Shown: in pieces, positions 1 through 9,910 of the stretch
Layout of the letters: every line of letters starts with the position of its first letter
Position numbering within the stretch: the stretch's first letter is position 1
DNA from: Fusarium oxysporum f. sp. lycopersici 4287
Taxonomy: Eukaryota; Ascomycota; Sordariomycetes; Hypocreales; Nectriaceae
NCBI RefSeq assembly: GCF_000149955.1
Contig: NC_030989.1
Span: 3,856,402 to 3,920,401, forward strand
Length of the DNA: 64,000 nt
Reading direction: 5' to 3'
The notes under the pieces: generated by a model
What the model was told of the DNA's origin: nothing
Databases searched by the model: none
The model's input: the letters and a program-made list of their open reading frames with translations, nothing else
Position numbers and translations under genes: made by a program

Positions 1-484
1 TGATTCCGTAATATATGAAGGTCCCAAATGTATATTTCCTGTGTCCACCTTCGTCCTATGAAATTAAAGCATTTAAAGAATGCCGTTACATATTAGCATA
101 AAACAAACTTGTTAAATTCCGACTGCCCTTCCTTAAAATTCCAGTATTGTTCCTATTTGGGTTTATTAACTCTGATACTTCCAACGCGCCTTGCCAAAAA
201 ACTGCCTGTCTCAATGGATGGACCAATTCAATGACTTTCGACGTCGGACCCACATAAACCAGCGACAAGCGTCAGGTTGCGTGCGTTATCATCCAAGCTA
301 ACTAGAGGCAGTGTAATCTTCAGACATCGTCACTCATATCTTTAATAATTGTCGCTACATCCATCATACAGACTCATCAAATATTCAGCTGAGGGCTGAT
401 AGTCCTCCACATCCAATCCCGGCCACTTCAGGCAATCAGTATCAATTGATCGAGTCGGCTGCGCGTTCTCTTATAAGACTCAAG
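1..484. other. Intergenic: promoter side of the carboxypeptidase gene
   Basis: No supportable gene. A minus-strand 60-codon open frame (86-268) has no recognisable domain and no codon signal. The last 200 bases before position 485 are the likely promoter and 5' leader of the Ecm14-type gene. Confidence 0.5.
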
Positions 485-2158
485 ATGAGGTTGCCTCTAC
501 TGGCAGCGAGTCTGCTGCTTCTGCAGGCCTCCAGCGCCCACGCCGCTGGCATCGATACACATCGTGCCGTCCCAGATTTACAGAATAACGAGAATAACAA
601 TAATGACGCGAACAAACGACTCTTCCCTTTCCTTTCTAAACTTCGCGACAAGGCTATCGAGACCGTCTTCGGACGTCATCCAAGTAAAAACACCCCGCCG
701 CCCGTCATCAATCAACTACGCGCACAATACCTCAATCAGTTGGTCCTCCGCTTCAACGTCACTACCTCGCACGAAGAGGGAGCCCTTGCCGATGCCGCTG
801 CTCGACTATTTCTCGATGTCTGGGCTTTTACCGATGACTATGTCGACATCCGCCTACACGCTGACGAGGTTCGACCTCTGCTGAGCTTGCTTCCTAAGAC
901 ACTACACGCATCGCACTCGATTCTGATCCCGGATTTGGCCGCCGCGGTCTATAAATCACTGCCTATCGGAGGAAACCCAGCTTATTACGATCCTAAGCCC
1001 GCCCCTCCGGTCCTGAAAGTCGCTTCTTCGCCTGGAGACAACCTCTTTTTCCAGGATTACCAGTCTCTGCCGGTCGTGATGAGATGGATGCGTCTCCTTG
1101 AGGCTATGTTTCCGTCCTATGTCAAGTACATCAACATCGGCAAGTCATACGAAGGCCGCGATATACCTGCCCTACGAGTGGGGATCCCGAACACAGCACC
1201 GGATGCGCCTCGGCGCAAAACAATCATGATCATGGGCGGCTCTCATGCTCGCGAATGGATCTCAACGAGTACTGTCAACTACCTGGCATGGTCCTTCATC
1301 ACTAGCTATGGTAAAGAACGGATGATCACAAAGCTATTGGACGAGTTCGACTTGGTCTTCCTCCCAATCGCGAACCCTGATGGTTTCGAGTATACCTGGC
1401 ATATCGATCGGCTCTGGCGCAAAACACGACAACAGACTAACCTTCAGTTTTGCCGTGGGCTGGACCTGGACCGAGCTTACGGGTACGAGTGGGATGGCTC
1501 ACAGGTTCAACGGGACCCATGCTCTGAGAGTTATGGGGGAGAGAAGCCTTTTCAGGCCGTTGAAGCGGTGCACATTGCCGATTGGGCGCGGAACCAAACC
1601 TGGAACAACAACGTTCGATTTGTCGGCTTGATTGATTTACATTCATACTCTCAGCAAATTCTCTATCCTTACTCTTACACTTGCTCCGTCGAACCTCCCA
1701 ATCTGGAGAATTTGGAAGAGCTTGCCGCAGGTATTGCGAAGTCTATCCGTCTATCAAATGGAGAGTCGTACACGGTTGCATCGGCGTGTGAGGGTGCGGT
1801 CTCAGCACGGGAATTCAGCGGTGGTCGTTACTGGTCTCGCATCGAGTCTGGCGGCGGATCAGCTGTCGACTGGTTCTATCATGAAATGCGAGCTCACTAC
1901 AGCTACCAGCTCAAGCTTCGAGATACCGGCAGCTACGGTTTCCTGCTTCCCAAAGAGCACATTGTTCCAACAGGAGAAGAGATATTCAATGCGATGAAGT
2001 ATTACGGAGACTATCTCTTGGGTAACAATGGCATCGAGTCCATTACTGAGGCTGAAGAGGATGACAAAGTGGAGATGCATGAAAATCAGCCGGTCCAAGA
2101 TTCTGAGCAAAACCCGACCGTTGGACAGGAGCTGAGAAGGAGAAGGCTTCGAAGGTGA
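485..2158 (+). CDS. ECM14: Ecm14-type metallocarboxypeptidase (M14 family, predicted pseudoenzyme)
   Basis: Single-exon gene of 557 residues. The open frame runs upstream to a TTG at 446, but the first ATG is at 485 with A at -3, and it opens a classic signal peptide (MRLPLLAASLLLLQASSAHA), so I start there. Residues up to about 190 are the propeptide; the M14 zinc carboxypeptidase fold follows. Zinc ligands are present: HARE (H254, E257) and H386 in IDLHSYS. The position that carries the catalytic Glu of carboxypeptidase A (E270, in FELRDTG) is Lys here: YQLKLRDTG, K477, codon 1913-1915. Family knowledge: fungal Ecm14 proteins lack this Glu and are regarded as inactive, secreted or vacuolar, with a cell-wall-related mutant phenotype in yeast. 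The gene converges on the MAPEG gene, with 284 bases between the stops. Confidence 0.9.
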   Translation: MRLPLLAASLLLLQASSAHAAGIDTHRAVPDLQNNENNNNDANKRLFPFLSKLRDKAIETVFGRHPSKNTPPPVINQLRAQYLNQLVLRFNVTTSHEEGALADAAARLFLDVWAFTDDYVDIRLHADEVRPLLSLLPKTLHASHSILIPDLAAAVYKSLPIGGNPAYYDPKPAPPVLKVASSPGDNLFFQDYQSLPVVMRWMRLLEAMFPSYVKYINIGKSYEGRDIPALRVGIPNTAPDAPRRKTIMIMGGSHAREWISTSTVNYLAWSFITSYGKERMITKLLDEFDLVFLPIANPDGFEYTWHIDRLWRKTRQQTNLQFCRGLDLDRAYGYEWDGSQVQRDPCSESYGGEKPFQAVEAVHIADWARNQTWNNNVRFVGLIDLHSYSQQILYPYSYTCSVEPPNLENLEELAAGIAKSIRLSNGESYTVASACEGAVSAREFSGGRYWSRIESGGGSAVDWFYHEMRAHYSYQLKLRDTGSYGFLLPKEHIVPTGEEIFNAMKYYGDYLLGNNGIESITEAEEDDKVEMHENQPVQDSEQNPTVGQELRRRRLRR

Positions 2159-2442
2159 AGCTGATGTGAGTTTGTACGGGATGCAGGAGGGTGTTGAATA
2201 AGGATTTGGTATGAGATTTACGATTGAGCATTATGATTTTTCTTTCTTTCTTTTTGGAATTGGTCAAGTTGCATGTAATGGACGGATACGCAGGCGTCTA
2301 ATGGTCACAGCAAAAAGCAGGAAATAGCAACGATGGGGAATTCGTGGCAGGTCTAGTTAAGTAAAACAGAAACTAATATCATGCATATATTACTTTGTTT
2401 TTTCTCTTTTTTCCTTCTCCAAAACTTGTACGTCAGTCCGAC

Positions 2443-3076
2443 TTAGTTGCCCATGGCAAACATGATGGAGGTATAGGCGGCCATGCACTTGAGCGACGTA
2501 TCGCAGAGGAAAGAGCCGATTGAGCCACTAGGTTGATCAAGTTAGCAAATATCACAAGATGGAGACCACCTCAGTAGGTGTTACATACCCCATGCGTCCC
2601 TTGGGGCCACCAGCAGAGTAGCCAATGGCGTAGAATACACGAGAGAAGGCCCAGCCAGCACCAAGAACGGCAGAGGCAACGGGGAAACGAAGGCCAGAGA
2701 TCAGAAGAGCACCAAGGAAAGAGATCTGGTTCTCGGTGAAGTTGGCGTGCGAGCGCTGGGCTGTAGAAGAGAGAGTTAGTACTTGAGACTTGGGTTGGGT
2801 GGGTGGTGGGTGGTACGAACCGCAGTTGAACTTGAAGGCCTCAGCGTCCTTCTCAGCGAGCTCGTTGGAAGCGTAGGCGACGGGATACTTGATACCGCTT
2901 CGCTTGCGAGCCTTGCTAGTGAGGAGAACGTGGAGAGTGTTGATGAAGAAGGTGGAGGTGGCGGCAACGAGGACGAAGCTAGGAAGAGTGTCAGTTGTTT
3001 GAGGTTGAGGTTGAGGTCGAGACAGTGGGATTGTCCCTTACCCGTATTCAGCGGGGAGCTCAAGGATGAGAGACAT
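2443..3076 (-). CDS. MAPEG-family protein, microsomal glutathione S-transferase 3-like
   Basis: Four exons (3076-3042, 2978-2821, 2760-2589, 2527-2443) give 149 residues; all junctions keep frame with GT-AG introns of 60-63 nt. The N-terminus MSLILELPAEYGFVLVAA opens the first membrane helix. The MGST3-like signature FNCAQRSHANFTEN follows at about residues 63-76, and two or three more hydrophobic helices complete the four-helix MAPEG fold. Family knowledge: trimeric ER or outer-mitochondrial membrane enzymes that conjugate glutathione or reduce lipid hydroperoxides. Length and motif match the MGST3 branch rather than the leukotriene-synthase branch. Substrate cannot be told from sequence. 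The last codon pair before the stop is Gly-Asn, so there is no obvious ER-retrieval signal. Confidence 0.85.
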
Positions 3077-3823
3077 GATGGAGAGAGATGATTTAACTAC
3101 GGAGGAGTATGAAACTGAATGTAGATAGATGGGCAATGGCAAGAGTTGAGTTGGTATGGTCTTGTCACGGTGTGGTTGGCGCCTTGGTCTTAAATAGTGA
3201 TTAATGGATTCCCAGTAACGGGATGAAACTACCAACGGAACGGACCTAACGTGTCCGGGAGAGTCAGGTCAGCTCCACCTGGGGGAACAATCCACCGATT
3301 CTTCTAGTTGTCTCGTGAGTCCATGCCATGGCCAAAGCAGAATCGGAGGGTTCTAATCCTAGTTGCGGGAAAACATGTCAATTCTGTACAGTAAATACTG
3401 TCTGCATAAGACAGGTCATCCAGTCTTGTTCAGCCTCGGAGTATCGCTTATGCGTGCGAGATCCGCTCCGCCCGACGAACCGAATTCAAATACGCACGTA
3501 TTTGATGACGCGAGTAATCCCCGAGTCTTGATTTTCGTACCGTGATCAGATTTCGGATTTCAATGCCGTCGGCATAATTGGATCATCCGATTCATTGGGT
3601 GTGAGGTTGAAAGTTGAAAGCTGGCGTAATTGATATGGGCCTAAAAACCAAACTCCGCAGCTACCAATGCAGGTACAAGCCAAAACTCCGCAGGGTACTG
3701 TACTCCATATGATCCGCCAACTGCTGGACAATGAATGATGACTACCTATCAATATGACAATATCGATTGTCTGACTTTTTCCAGAAACGACAGTGGATCG
3801 ACTTCAATGACACTGGCTCATAC
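3077..3823. other. Intergenic between MAPEG and DNA polymerase genes
   Basis: Holds the MAPEG promoter and the 3' end of the polymerase gene. A B-box-like string at 3350-3360 is not part of a foldable tRNA (see rejected items). Nothing else supportable seen. Confidence 0.5.
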
Positions 3824-5680
3824 TCATCCAGTGCATCTCTCTTCAGGTGACCGCCATTGGAGACCCAACCCTGCGAAGACTCTCCGTTCTGCTGTTTCCA
3901 TATCAGGGGCTTCATCGCCTCCAGAGGTTCCTTCAAGGTCAACCCATCTGCCATCGGCCCGGCGTCGTATTCCACTGCTGTCGAACTTGTATCCCTTGAC
4001 TCTCTTGCAATAGCGTCGAACATCTCTCTGGAATGTCGTGCCGCCACTCCAACCTAGTACTGCGCAGCCCACTGTCTTCCACGGACTGATAATGATATCG
4101 ACCCGTCGATGCGGTGCATCTTTTTTGCTGGAGTCCTGCCAAACTACCAAAGCCTTGTCGAGTGTGTCAAAGCCTGAGCTGTTGGACTTTTCCCCTTTCC
4201 ATGATACCGGGCGCTGTCCTCGATCAGAGTTGTGAGTCGACAGTGTCAGTGTATGTGTAATGAGTTGGGCCTTTTCGAGGGCTACGACAATCTGGGTTAT
4301 CACATTCAGTGTTTTGTTCTCATTTCGGTGACTCAAAACAACATCAGCATCACCAGATTGTTGCTTGCCTCGCCGATAACCACCCACAATGACCATCTCA
4401 AATCCTGGGTCAATCAGGCGGGCGTGTTCCAGTATTGCAGCGGCAATGGTCGCGACTTCGTCTCGGGGGATCCCCAGCAAGAACTCGTTGTAATATTTGA
4501 CACCAAGTTGCTGCGAACGACTGAGCGTGTTCCAGCCGAACTCGACCAGATCATCTAGATCTCTCCATCCTAAAGATCATTAGTTTCTCTTATGTTTGGG
4601 AAGCTCGTTTTCGTGCTCACCCTTTCGATAGAAGTCGCAGGCGGTGGCAGCCCCAACTCCCCATATGTTGTAAAAGAGCTTGAGGACTGTGGTTTTAGGG
4701 TCGGCGTTGGCCTCGCGTACTTCCACTGATTCGCCTGTCTCCTTCCAGTGATGCCATAGTTCGGCGATTCTATCACCGCAACCTGGCAACCGCACGACTT
4801 CTAAGTGAATTATTAGCTGCTAGCGGTACCAAAAAAGACAGCAATACTCACCTTGGGCATTCTTAAGTGCGTAAGGGTACGCAGCGATCGAAGCAATGGA
4901 TGTGGAGTAAGCTCTCACGCCAACCTCATCCTCTCGAAGTTGACGAATGGTCCTTATCTCAGTGAGGATGTTCACAAACGCTTCATTCGGTGGGTTCATA
5001 TATGTCGGTCGCTGGCACGAATACGTGGTTCTCAGAAACTCGGGCATCATGGGCAGTGTGATGTCGTGTTCCGATGTCGTTTGATGAAGGAGACTGGGTG
5101 CATTTTGCGATATTGTTGTCGAGACATCATGACGCCTTTTGTGCTGATTAGATGGCGAGGTGCTTGTTGACTGCGCTTTCTGCTCAAGAAGGGCACGCTC
5201 CAGAATACTACTAGCTGGTGAAGTAGAGCCTTTCGGTAATACAGGTGCAGGTGTTGTCTCACGAGGCAAGACTCGATTACACTGGAAGATCAAGTAGAGG
5301 TCCACGGGTAAGAGTTCTTCCTTCTCCCACGAGTCTAGGAGCCATGAAAGTTTAACAACCTTGACTATGTCTGTCCCAACTTCGGGTTGTTCTTTGATTC
5401 TCCTCCGCTTAGGATCTGGGCTACCACCCGGGTCATCCGCCACAACTGGAGAATCAACTTGATGGCTCTCCTTTTGAGGTTCCTCTACAGAGGCAAACTC
5501 AAATTTTGCCCTTCTCAGCTCAAACTCGGCGCGTCTTTGCTGCGATATCTTTCCGACCACGATCTCAGCCTCTCTGATGTCATACGTCAATGTAGGGATT
5601 CGTTCTTCGAGATCGTGCAGTTCTTCAGGTTTCAGATGTGTTGGGAGGAGGAAAATCCGCGGAAGGTTATCGAGTCTCAT
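3824..5680 (-). CDS. POL4: X-family DNA polymerase with BRCT domain (Pol4 / pol lambda-mu like)
   Basis: Three exons (5680-4852, 4800-4621, 4569-3824) give 584 residues. An N-terminal BRCT domain (about residues 1-120, starting RIFLLPTHLKPEEL) is followed by a Ser/Pro-rich linker, the 8-kDa and helix-hairpin-helix region (ALKNAQGEVVRLPGCGDRIA), and the catalytic palm. Catalytic carboxylates are visible: GDADVV (D410, D412) after the GGYRRGK motif, and D494 in HRRVDIIIS, followed by SGGTTFQRDVRRY. All three metal-binding Asp are intact, so the enzyme should be active in gap filling and non-homologous end joining. The first ATG in the frame after an upstream TGA is 5680. The preceding GTG is not a plausible start, though a missed 5' exon adding a few BRCT residues is possible. 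The neighbour upstream is the divergent NCBP3-like gene. Confidence 0.88.
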
Positions 5681-6954
5681 CACAGCAACCCTCTGGCAAA
5701 TGTGCTTCAGCCTCTGGTGCGGGTGGAGAGGATTCTGGCTATTCGTGGAATATCAAGGATGTGGTGGTTGACGTGAGTCTCATAATTGCACGCGCCTGGC
5801 TGTCTGGATTAGATAATACAGTAAGTAGGTCATGAATTGTAAGATCTGTTCTTCGAATATGAGTTCTCTCGCTTTTCCTCATACAGTAGTGGCGGCGAGA
5901 GAAGCAGTTCGTTTGGTATCAATGACGTGGAGATGGACAAACCGTGAGGGCATAACTTAGGGTAGAGAGGAAATGGCTTCATTGTTGTGGGAAAGGACTC
6001 CGTCTCGATTTTATCCGTGTCAGCCACGGCTAGTCGCATACCTTATGCCCATAACTCCTTCTGCAGGTTAATATGCGACTTCCATTTTATGCCGTTACAG
6101 TTGGGAGGCATTAGGCAAGGTAATCCCAATTCTTCATTACTTGTTCAGGGCGAGCATATGGAGGGAGTGACCAAGACCATCGTGAAGCTTGTTGACATTG
6201 TGCACTTTCTTGTTCGAGATCAGAGAGAGACATTGGAGGCAATATTATCAACTTGATTTTGCTTACAAGTGTTTCATATTGATCCAATATAATCTATTCC
6301 TAGGTACATCATCTTTAAACCTTGATGCCCCGCGAGTCAAGTGTAAGTTTACATCCGTGTCTTTATAGGGTAGTCTAGATTGTCACTTAACGGATGGCTT
6401 GTGGGGGCTTGAACTCTGCGTTTCCCGTTTCGGGGAAGTGTGAGGCGTTAGCGCATCTAGATCCGTTGATTGCTGACTTATGAAGAGGTTGTTACATTGC
6501 AACAAGGATATTGGGCCTCTACGGTAGTTGTTATATGAGATTAATGAGTAAGATGTTTAGCTCAAGATTGCTGAGAATGTATATTTATTTCGTAATCTTT
6601 TATCACGGCTTGGCAACATACGAGCGTTTCCATTGTAATTGACTTCAAGGGATATCTGCTGTAGATCTAGCGGCGGCGGAGCCGGCCATTTCAGCTCCGA
6701 TCGGCCCATGCAACAGTGATTGGGGTCTCTTGGAGAGGACATCAACCTCAAAACCGTAAACCGCAATTGTATACTTGCATCTTTTCTTCTATTCTCCCAG
6801 CCTCTACTTCTTCTTTCAACCGCTTCTCTTTCAACAGCGCGTTCTTTGACTTGTATGATTCACTGTTCAGAACACAAAGTTACTGCCCACGCACCATCCA
6901 CAGTCACATACACACCTTCTCCAATACTTAACACACCTCAGATCTTGACGGACC
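5681..6954. promoter_or_regulatory. Divergent intergenic region between POL4-like and NCBP3-like genes
   Basis: 1.27 kb containing both promoters. CT-rich sequence just before 6955 (about 6780-6940) looks like the leader of the plus-strand gene. No ORF with domain content, no RNA gene seen. Confidence 0.5.
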
Positions 6955-8226
6955 ATGGATCTCGATATTGAGATGGACGATGCCGTCGACACGGTTCACG
7001 ACGCACCTATTCTCGACGTCGGTCGCGATGATATTCTCGTAAGCTTGACTAACAGTCAGACCGCTGCCATCCGAAATTGACTTCCCTTTCAGCAACCTGA
7101 CGAGCCTGAAGAGCCTGGCGAGGTGGCTGAAGACGAACCTCCGACCGACGACTCAAAGACCCTCATCCCGACAAAAATCCACATCAAGGGTGTCGACTCT
7201 CTACACACATCCGACATCAAAGCCTACGTCAAGGCTCACTTCGGCGATGTCGACAGAATCGAGTGGATTGACGATTCTTCCGCCAATCTCCTCTTTCCTT
7301 CTGAACCCACGGCGCGCGATGCAATTGTTGCCTTGAGCTCTGTTCCCGTCGCAGATGCCACAGCATTGGCAATTGGAGAGACTCTGCCTGCGAAGCCTTT
7401 TGAAGGGAAGCCAGAGATTTCTCTCCAGGTGAGATTTGCCATACAAAGCGACAAAAAAGAGGTTGGTGCTGCCTTACGCAGCCGCTATTACCTCCTTCAT
7501 CCTGAGCACGACCCTGAGGAGCGACGACGCAGGAATCAGGAAAACCAGTCAAGGTACAGGGATCGTGACGATGGCTATCATAGGGGTGGCGAGGGCCGGC
7601 GACGACGCGCCTCTGACGATGACGTTGAGACGTTCGAAGCCAGCATGTACGATGATGCGCCTCGCCCAACACGGAGAAGACGCGACTCAGACATAGAGGA
7701 ACGACCACGCTCATATGCCCGCGAAAATCAAGGCAAGGAATTGTTTTCAGGCCGGAAAACACAACGCGACCGATCTGCATCTCCCAGGCGCGATAACGAC
7801 GGCGATGATCTAATGGGTGAGAGGGCTAGCTCATCTGGGAACAGAACGCGAGCGCGGGATCTTAAGGATCGCATATCAGGCAGTAACAATTCCAAGGAGT
7901 TGTTTCCGACCAAGAAGTCGATCAAGCAGTTTGGTGGAGGAAACTTGGATACCCTCGAGCGAGCGATAGGATCAGCCCGCCTCAAGGATGAGGATCGCCC
8001 CAAGATTGTTTCTGTGCCCAATGCACGAGGCGATGGTAACTCATTCAACATCCGCGGCATGGCGAGCCAGCAGGGGAGCGGAGAGGGCTTTGCGATTAAG
8101 GGTGCTGCTTCAGCTAACGCACGCGAATTGTTCCCTACTAAGCTTGGTAGCACCAATACTGGCAAGGAGCTATTTGGAGGAGGGAGATCGAAGCAACGAC
8201 AGAAGGCCGAGGACCTTTTCTCCTAA
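6955..8226 (+). CDS. NCBP3-like RNA-binding protein with repeated ELF motifs
   Basis: Two exons (6955-7038, 7093-8226) give 405 residues. The first exon encodes an acidic leader starting MDLDIEMDDAVDTVHDAPIL; the 54-nt intron is phase 0. Residues about 55-140 match the RRM-like domain of nuclear cap-binding subunit 3: KIHIKGVDSLHTSDIKAYV, then VDRIEWIDDSSANLLF with the characteristic WIDD. The rest is Arg/Asp/Ser-rich and disordered (RRRRNQENQSRYRDRDD, RPTRRRRDSD). It carries a short motif five times: KELFSGRK, KELFPTKK, RELFPTKL, KELFGGGR and a terminal EDLFS. Family knowledge: NCBP3 links capped mRNA to export factors. The yeast and fungal function is not established, so the role in mRNA maturation is inference. 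The gene converges on the OXNAD1-like gene. Confidence 0.75.
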
Positions 8227-8508
8227 ATGGGGACCCCATCGAAACATGGTACACGCTATACAATAGCAACGGCCGAACTGGGTCAACAATACGGACGCAT
8301 AAATGATGGGTGCTGGTGACTATATATATGGTTTTGTAACGATACCAAGGCGCAACCAAACAGATACATTATGGGCTCTTTCATCTGCAGTTCCCAGATG
8401 TGAACTCCAAACAGATGTTATATATAGATGATGGGCTGATTCCTGTGAAGTTTCGTGGTTGTCGTGATCCTGGAACTTATCCATCCACAGATGTTATGCT
8501 GCCGATTC

Positions 8509-9561
8509 CTACCACCACTTCTCAAGCATAACTCTGTTCTTGTCCATCCCACCGTCTCTTGTCAAGCCATCAACTATTTCATCCGTCATCGTCGCGGGGC
8601 CACAGACATATACCACACTATTGTTCTTCTCACCCATAGCCTCCTTCACGTCTTCAACTGTGAATCTCCTTTCATGAACATCAAGTTCACGGCTCTCGAT
8701 ATGCCCGTCATATATCCCTGTCGTAAACACTTTCAAGTCACCAATAAGTTCCTTTTCTGTAAACCATTTTCTGATTCTCTCCAGAAAAAGAACACCCTTG
8801 AGGCCCTGCGCAGGTAACTTGCTAGCGTAGAGAACTTTGACCTCAAGGTTGTATCCCTCTTCAGCTATATGTCCCATCATACTGACGAGTGGGTTGATCC
8901 CCACGCCGCCCGCAACAAACACCACATGGCTTATGTCGTTGAGGGGTATCTCAGATGGCGGGAAGACAAAGCTTCCTCCAACACGCACCTGTAGCTTGGA
9001 ACCAGTAATATCGGACGGTGACTGCCAGAGCCATGCCGCAGGAGGGTTCTCTGGAGATTCTTGTACTGCTAACTCCAGGTAGGGAGACTTGGGATCGGAA
9101 GCCGCGCGAGGTGTAGATGTGAGTGTGAAGCCGCCTGGTTTGGGGTTCCCTGGGATGTATGTATCGAGCCATTGACCGGCCAAGAACTAGATATTGTCAG
9201 CATTCCTCCTGGCGAAAGAATTGGAATTAATACGAGATATGCTGTATGTACCTTGATTGGCCCCGACTCGAGTTTGAGACGATACAACCTAATTCGCTCA
9301 TTCACCTGATCTATACGCTCAAGTCTTACATCCAGAAGACTCTAACTCACCGAAGATTAGTCAATGCTATGCAATGAACTTGTATTGATATGAACCAACC
9401 TCATCTCGTGGCTCCTGAGCTGTCCTTTCTAGATGACCACTGCGTTGAGTCGACATGGCTTTTGGTCTCGCGCAGAAGGCTATGAGGTTGATGGCAACAA
9501 GTCCGAATCTTCGACCCGATAAAGAGACACAAGGACTAATGATTGCAAGTTTGAGAGGCAT
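8509..9561 (-). CDS. OXNAD1-like FAD/NAD-binding oxidoreductase, probably mitochondrial
   Basis: Three exons (9561-9400, 9341-9252, 9186-8509) give 309 residues. The first intron has a GTTGGT donor but a good branch site (TTGACTAAT). The N-terminus MPLKLAIISPCVSLSGRRFG is basic and hydrophobic without acids, fitting a mitochondrial presequence; a second in-frame Met (MSTQRSGHL) follows at about residue 36. A ferredoxin-reductase-type fold follows: GQWLDTYIP and GGFTLTSTP for flavin binding, GGVGINPLVSM for the nicotinamide nucleotide, and VYVCGPATMTDE near the C-terminus, ending in the aromatic EKWW typical of this reductase superfamily. Physiological electron acceptor unknown. Confidence 0.8.
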
Positions 9562-9910
9562 GAATTCACATTAAACTGTCCAGGGGCGATTGTAGTCGAT
9601 GGCCTCATGTTAGCATGTGCATGTCATAGTGAGGTGGACTACCATTGACATTAACTCACAAAAGCTGAGTCAGGCGACAACCTACAGAGTACACACCTAC
9701 ATCTTCCTAGAGACAACGAAGATAATATTGCACGCTTCGGCGAATTTGATTATTGCATAAAATTTTGTTGCAAAGAACAATGCTTTACCGTCCGTTTTAG
9801 AATTCTATCTTCTCCAAGTCCAGCTCCTGTAGTCCATAACCTCGAGTTACATTACCTTCTCCAAGGCACCATATGCCTCTTTGTCCCGTAAATCGTCATA
9901 CCAAACATAT
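9562..9910. other. Intergenic, OXNAD1 promoter and AP-1 gamma 3' region
   Basis: 349 bases with no gene. AT-rich stretch around 9720-9800 fits 3' processing of the adaptin transcript. Nothing else seen. Confidence 0.5.

Noticed and set aside
446..484. Upstream extension of the carboxypeptidase frame
   Set aside because: The frame opens with TTG, not ATG; the signal peptide begins at the ATG at 485.
3330..3375. tRNA-like A-box and B-box strings (TGGCCAAAGCA and GGTTCTAATCC)
   Set aside because: The boxes are only about 20 bases apart, and the T-arm stem does not pair (GAGGG against CCTAG), so no cloverleaf can form.
7229..8165. Long antisense open frames (183 and 145 codons) across the NCBP3-like gene
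   Set aside because: They mirror Arg/Asp-rich codons of the sense gene and encode no domain; shadows.
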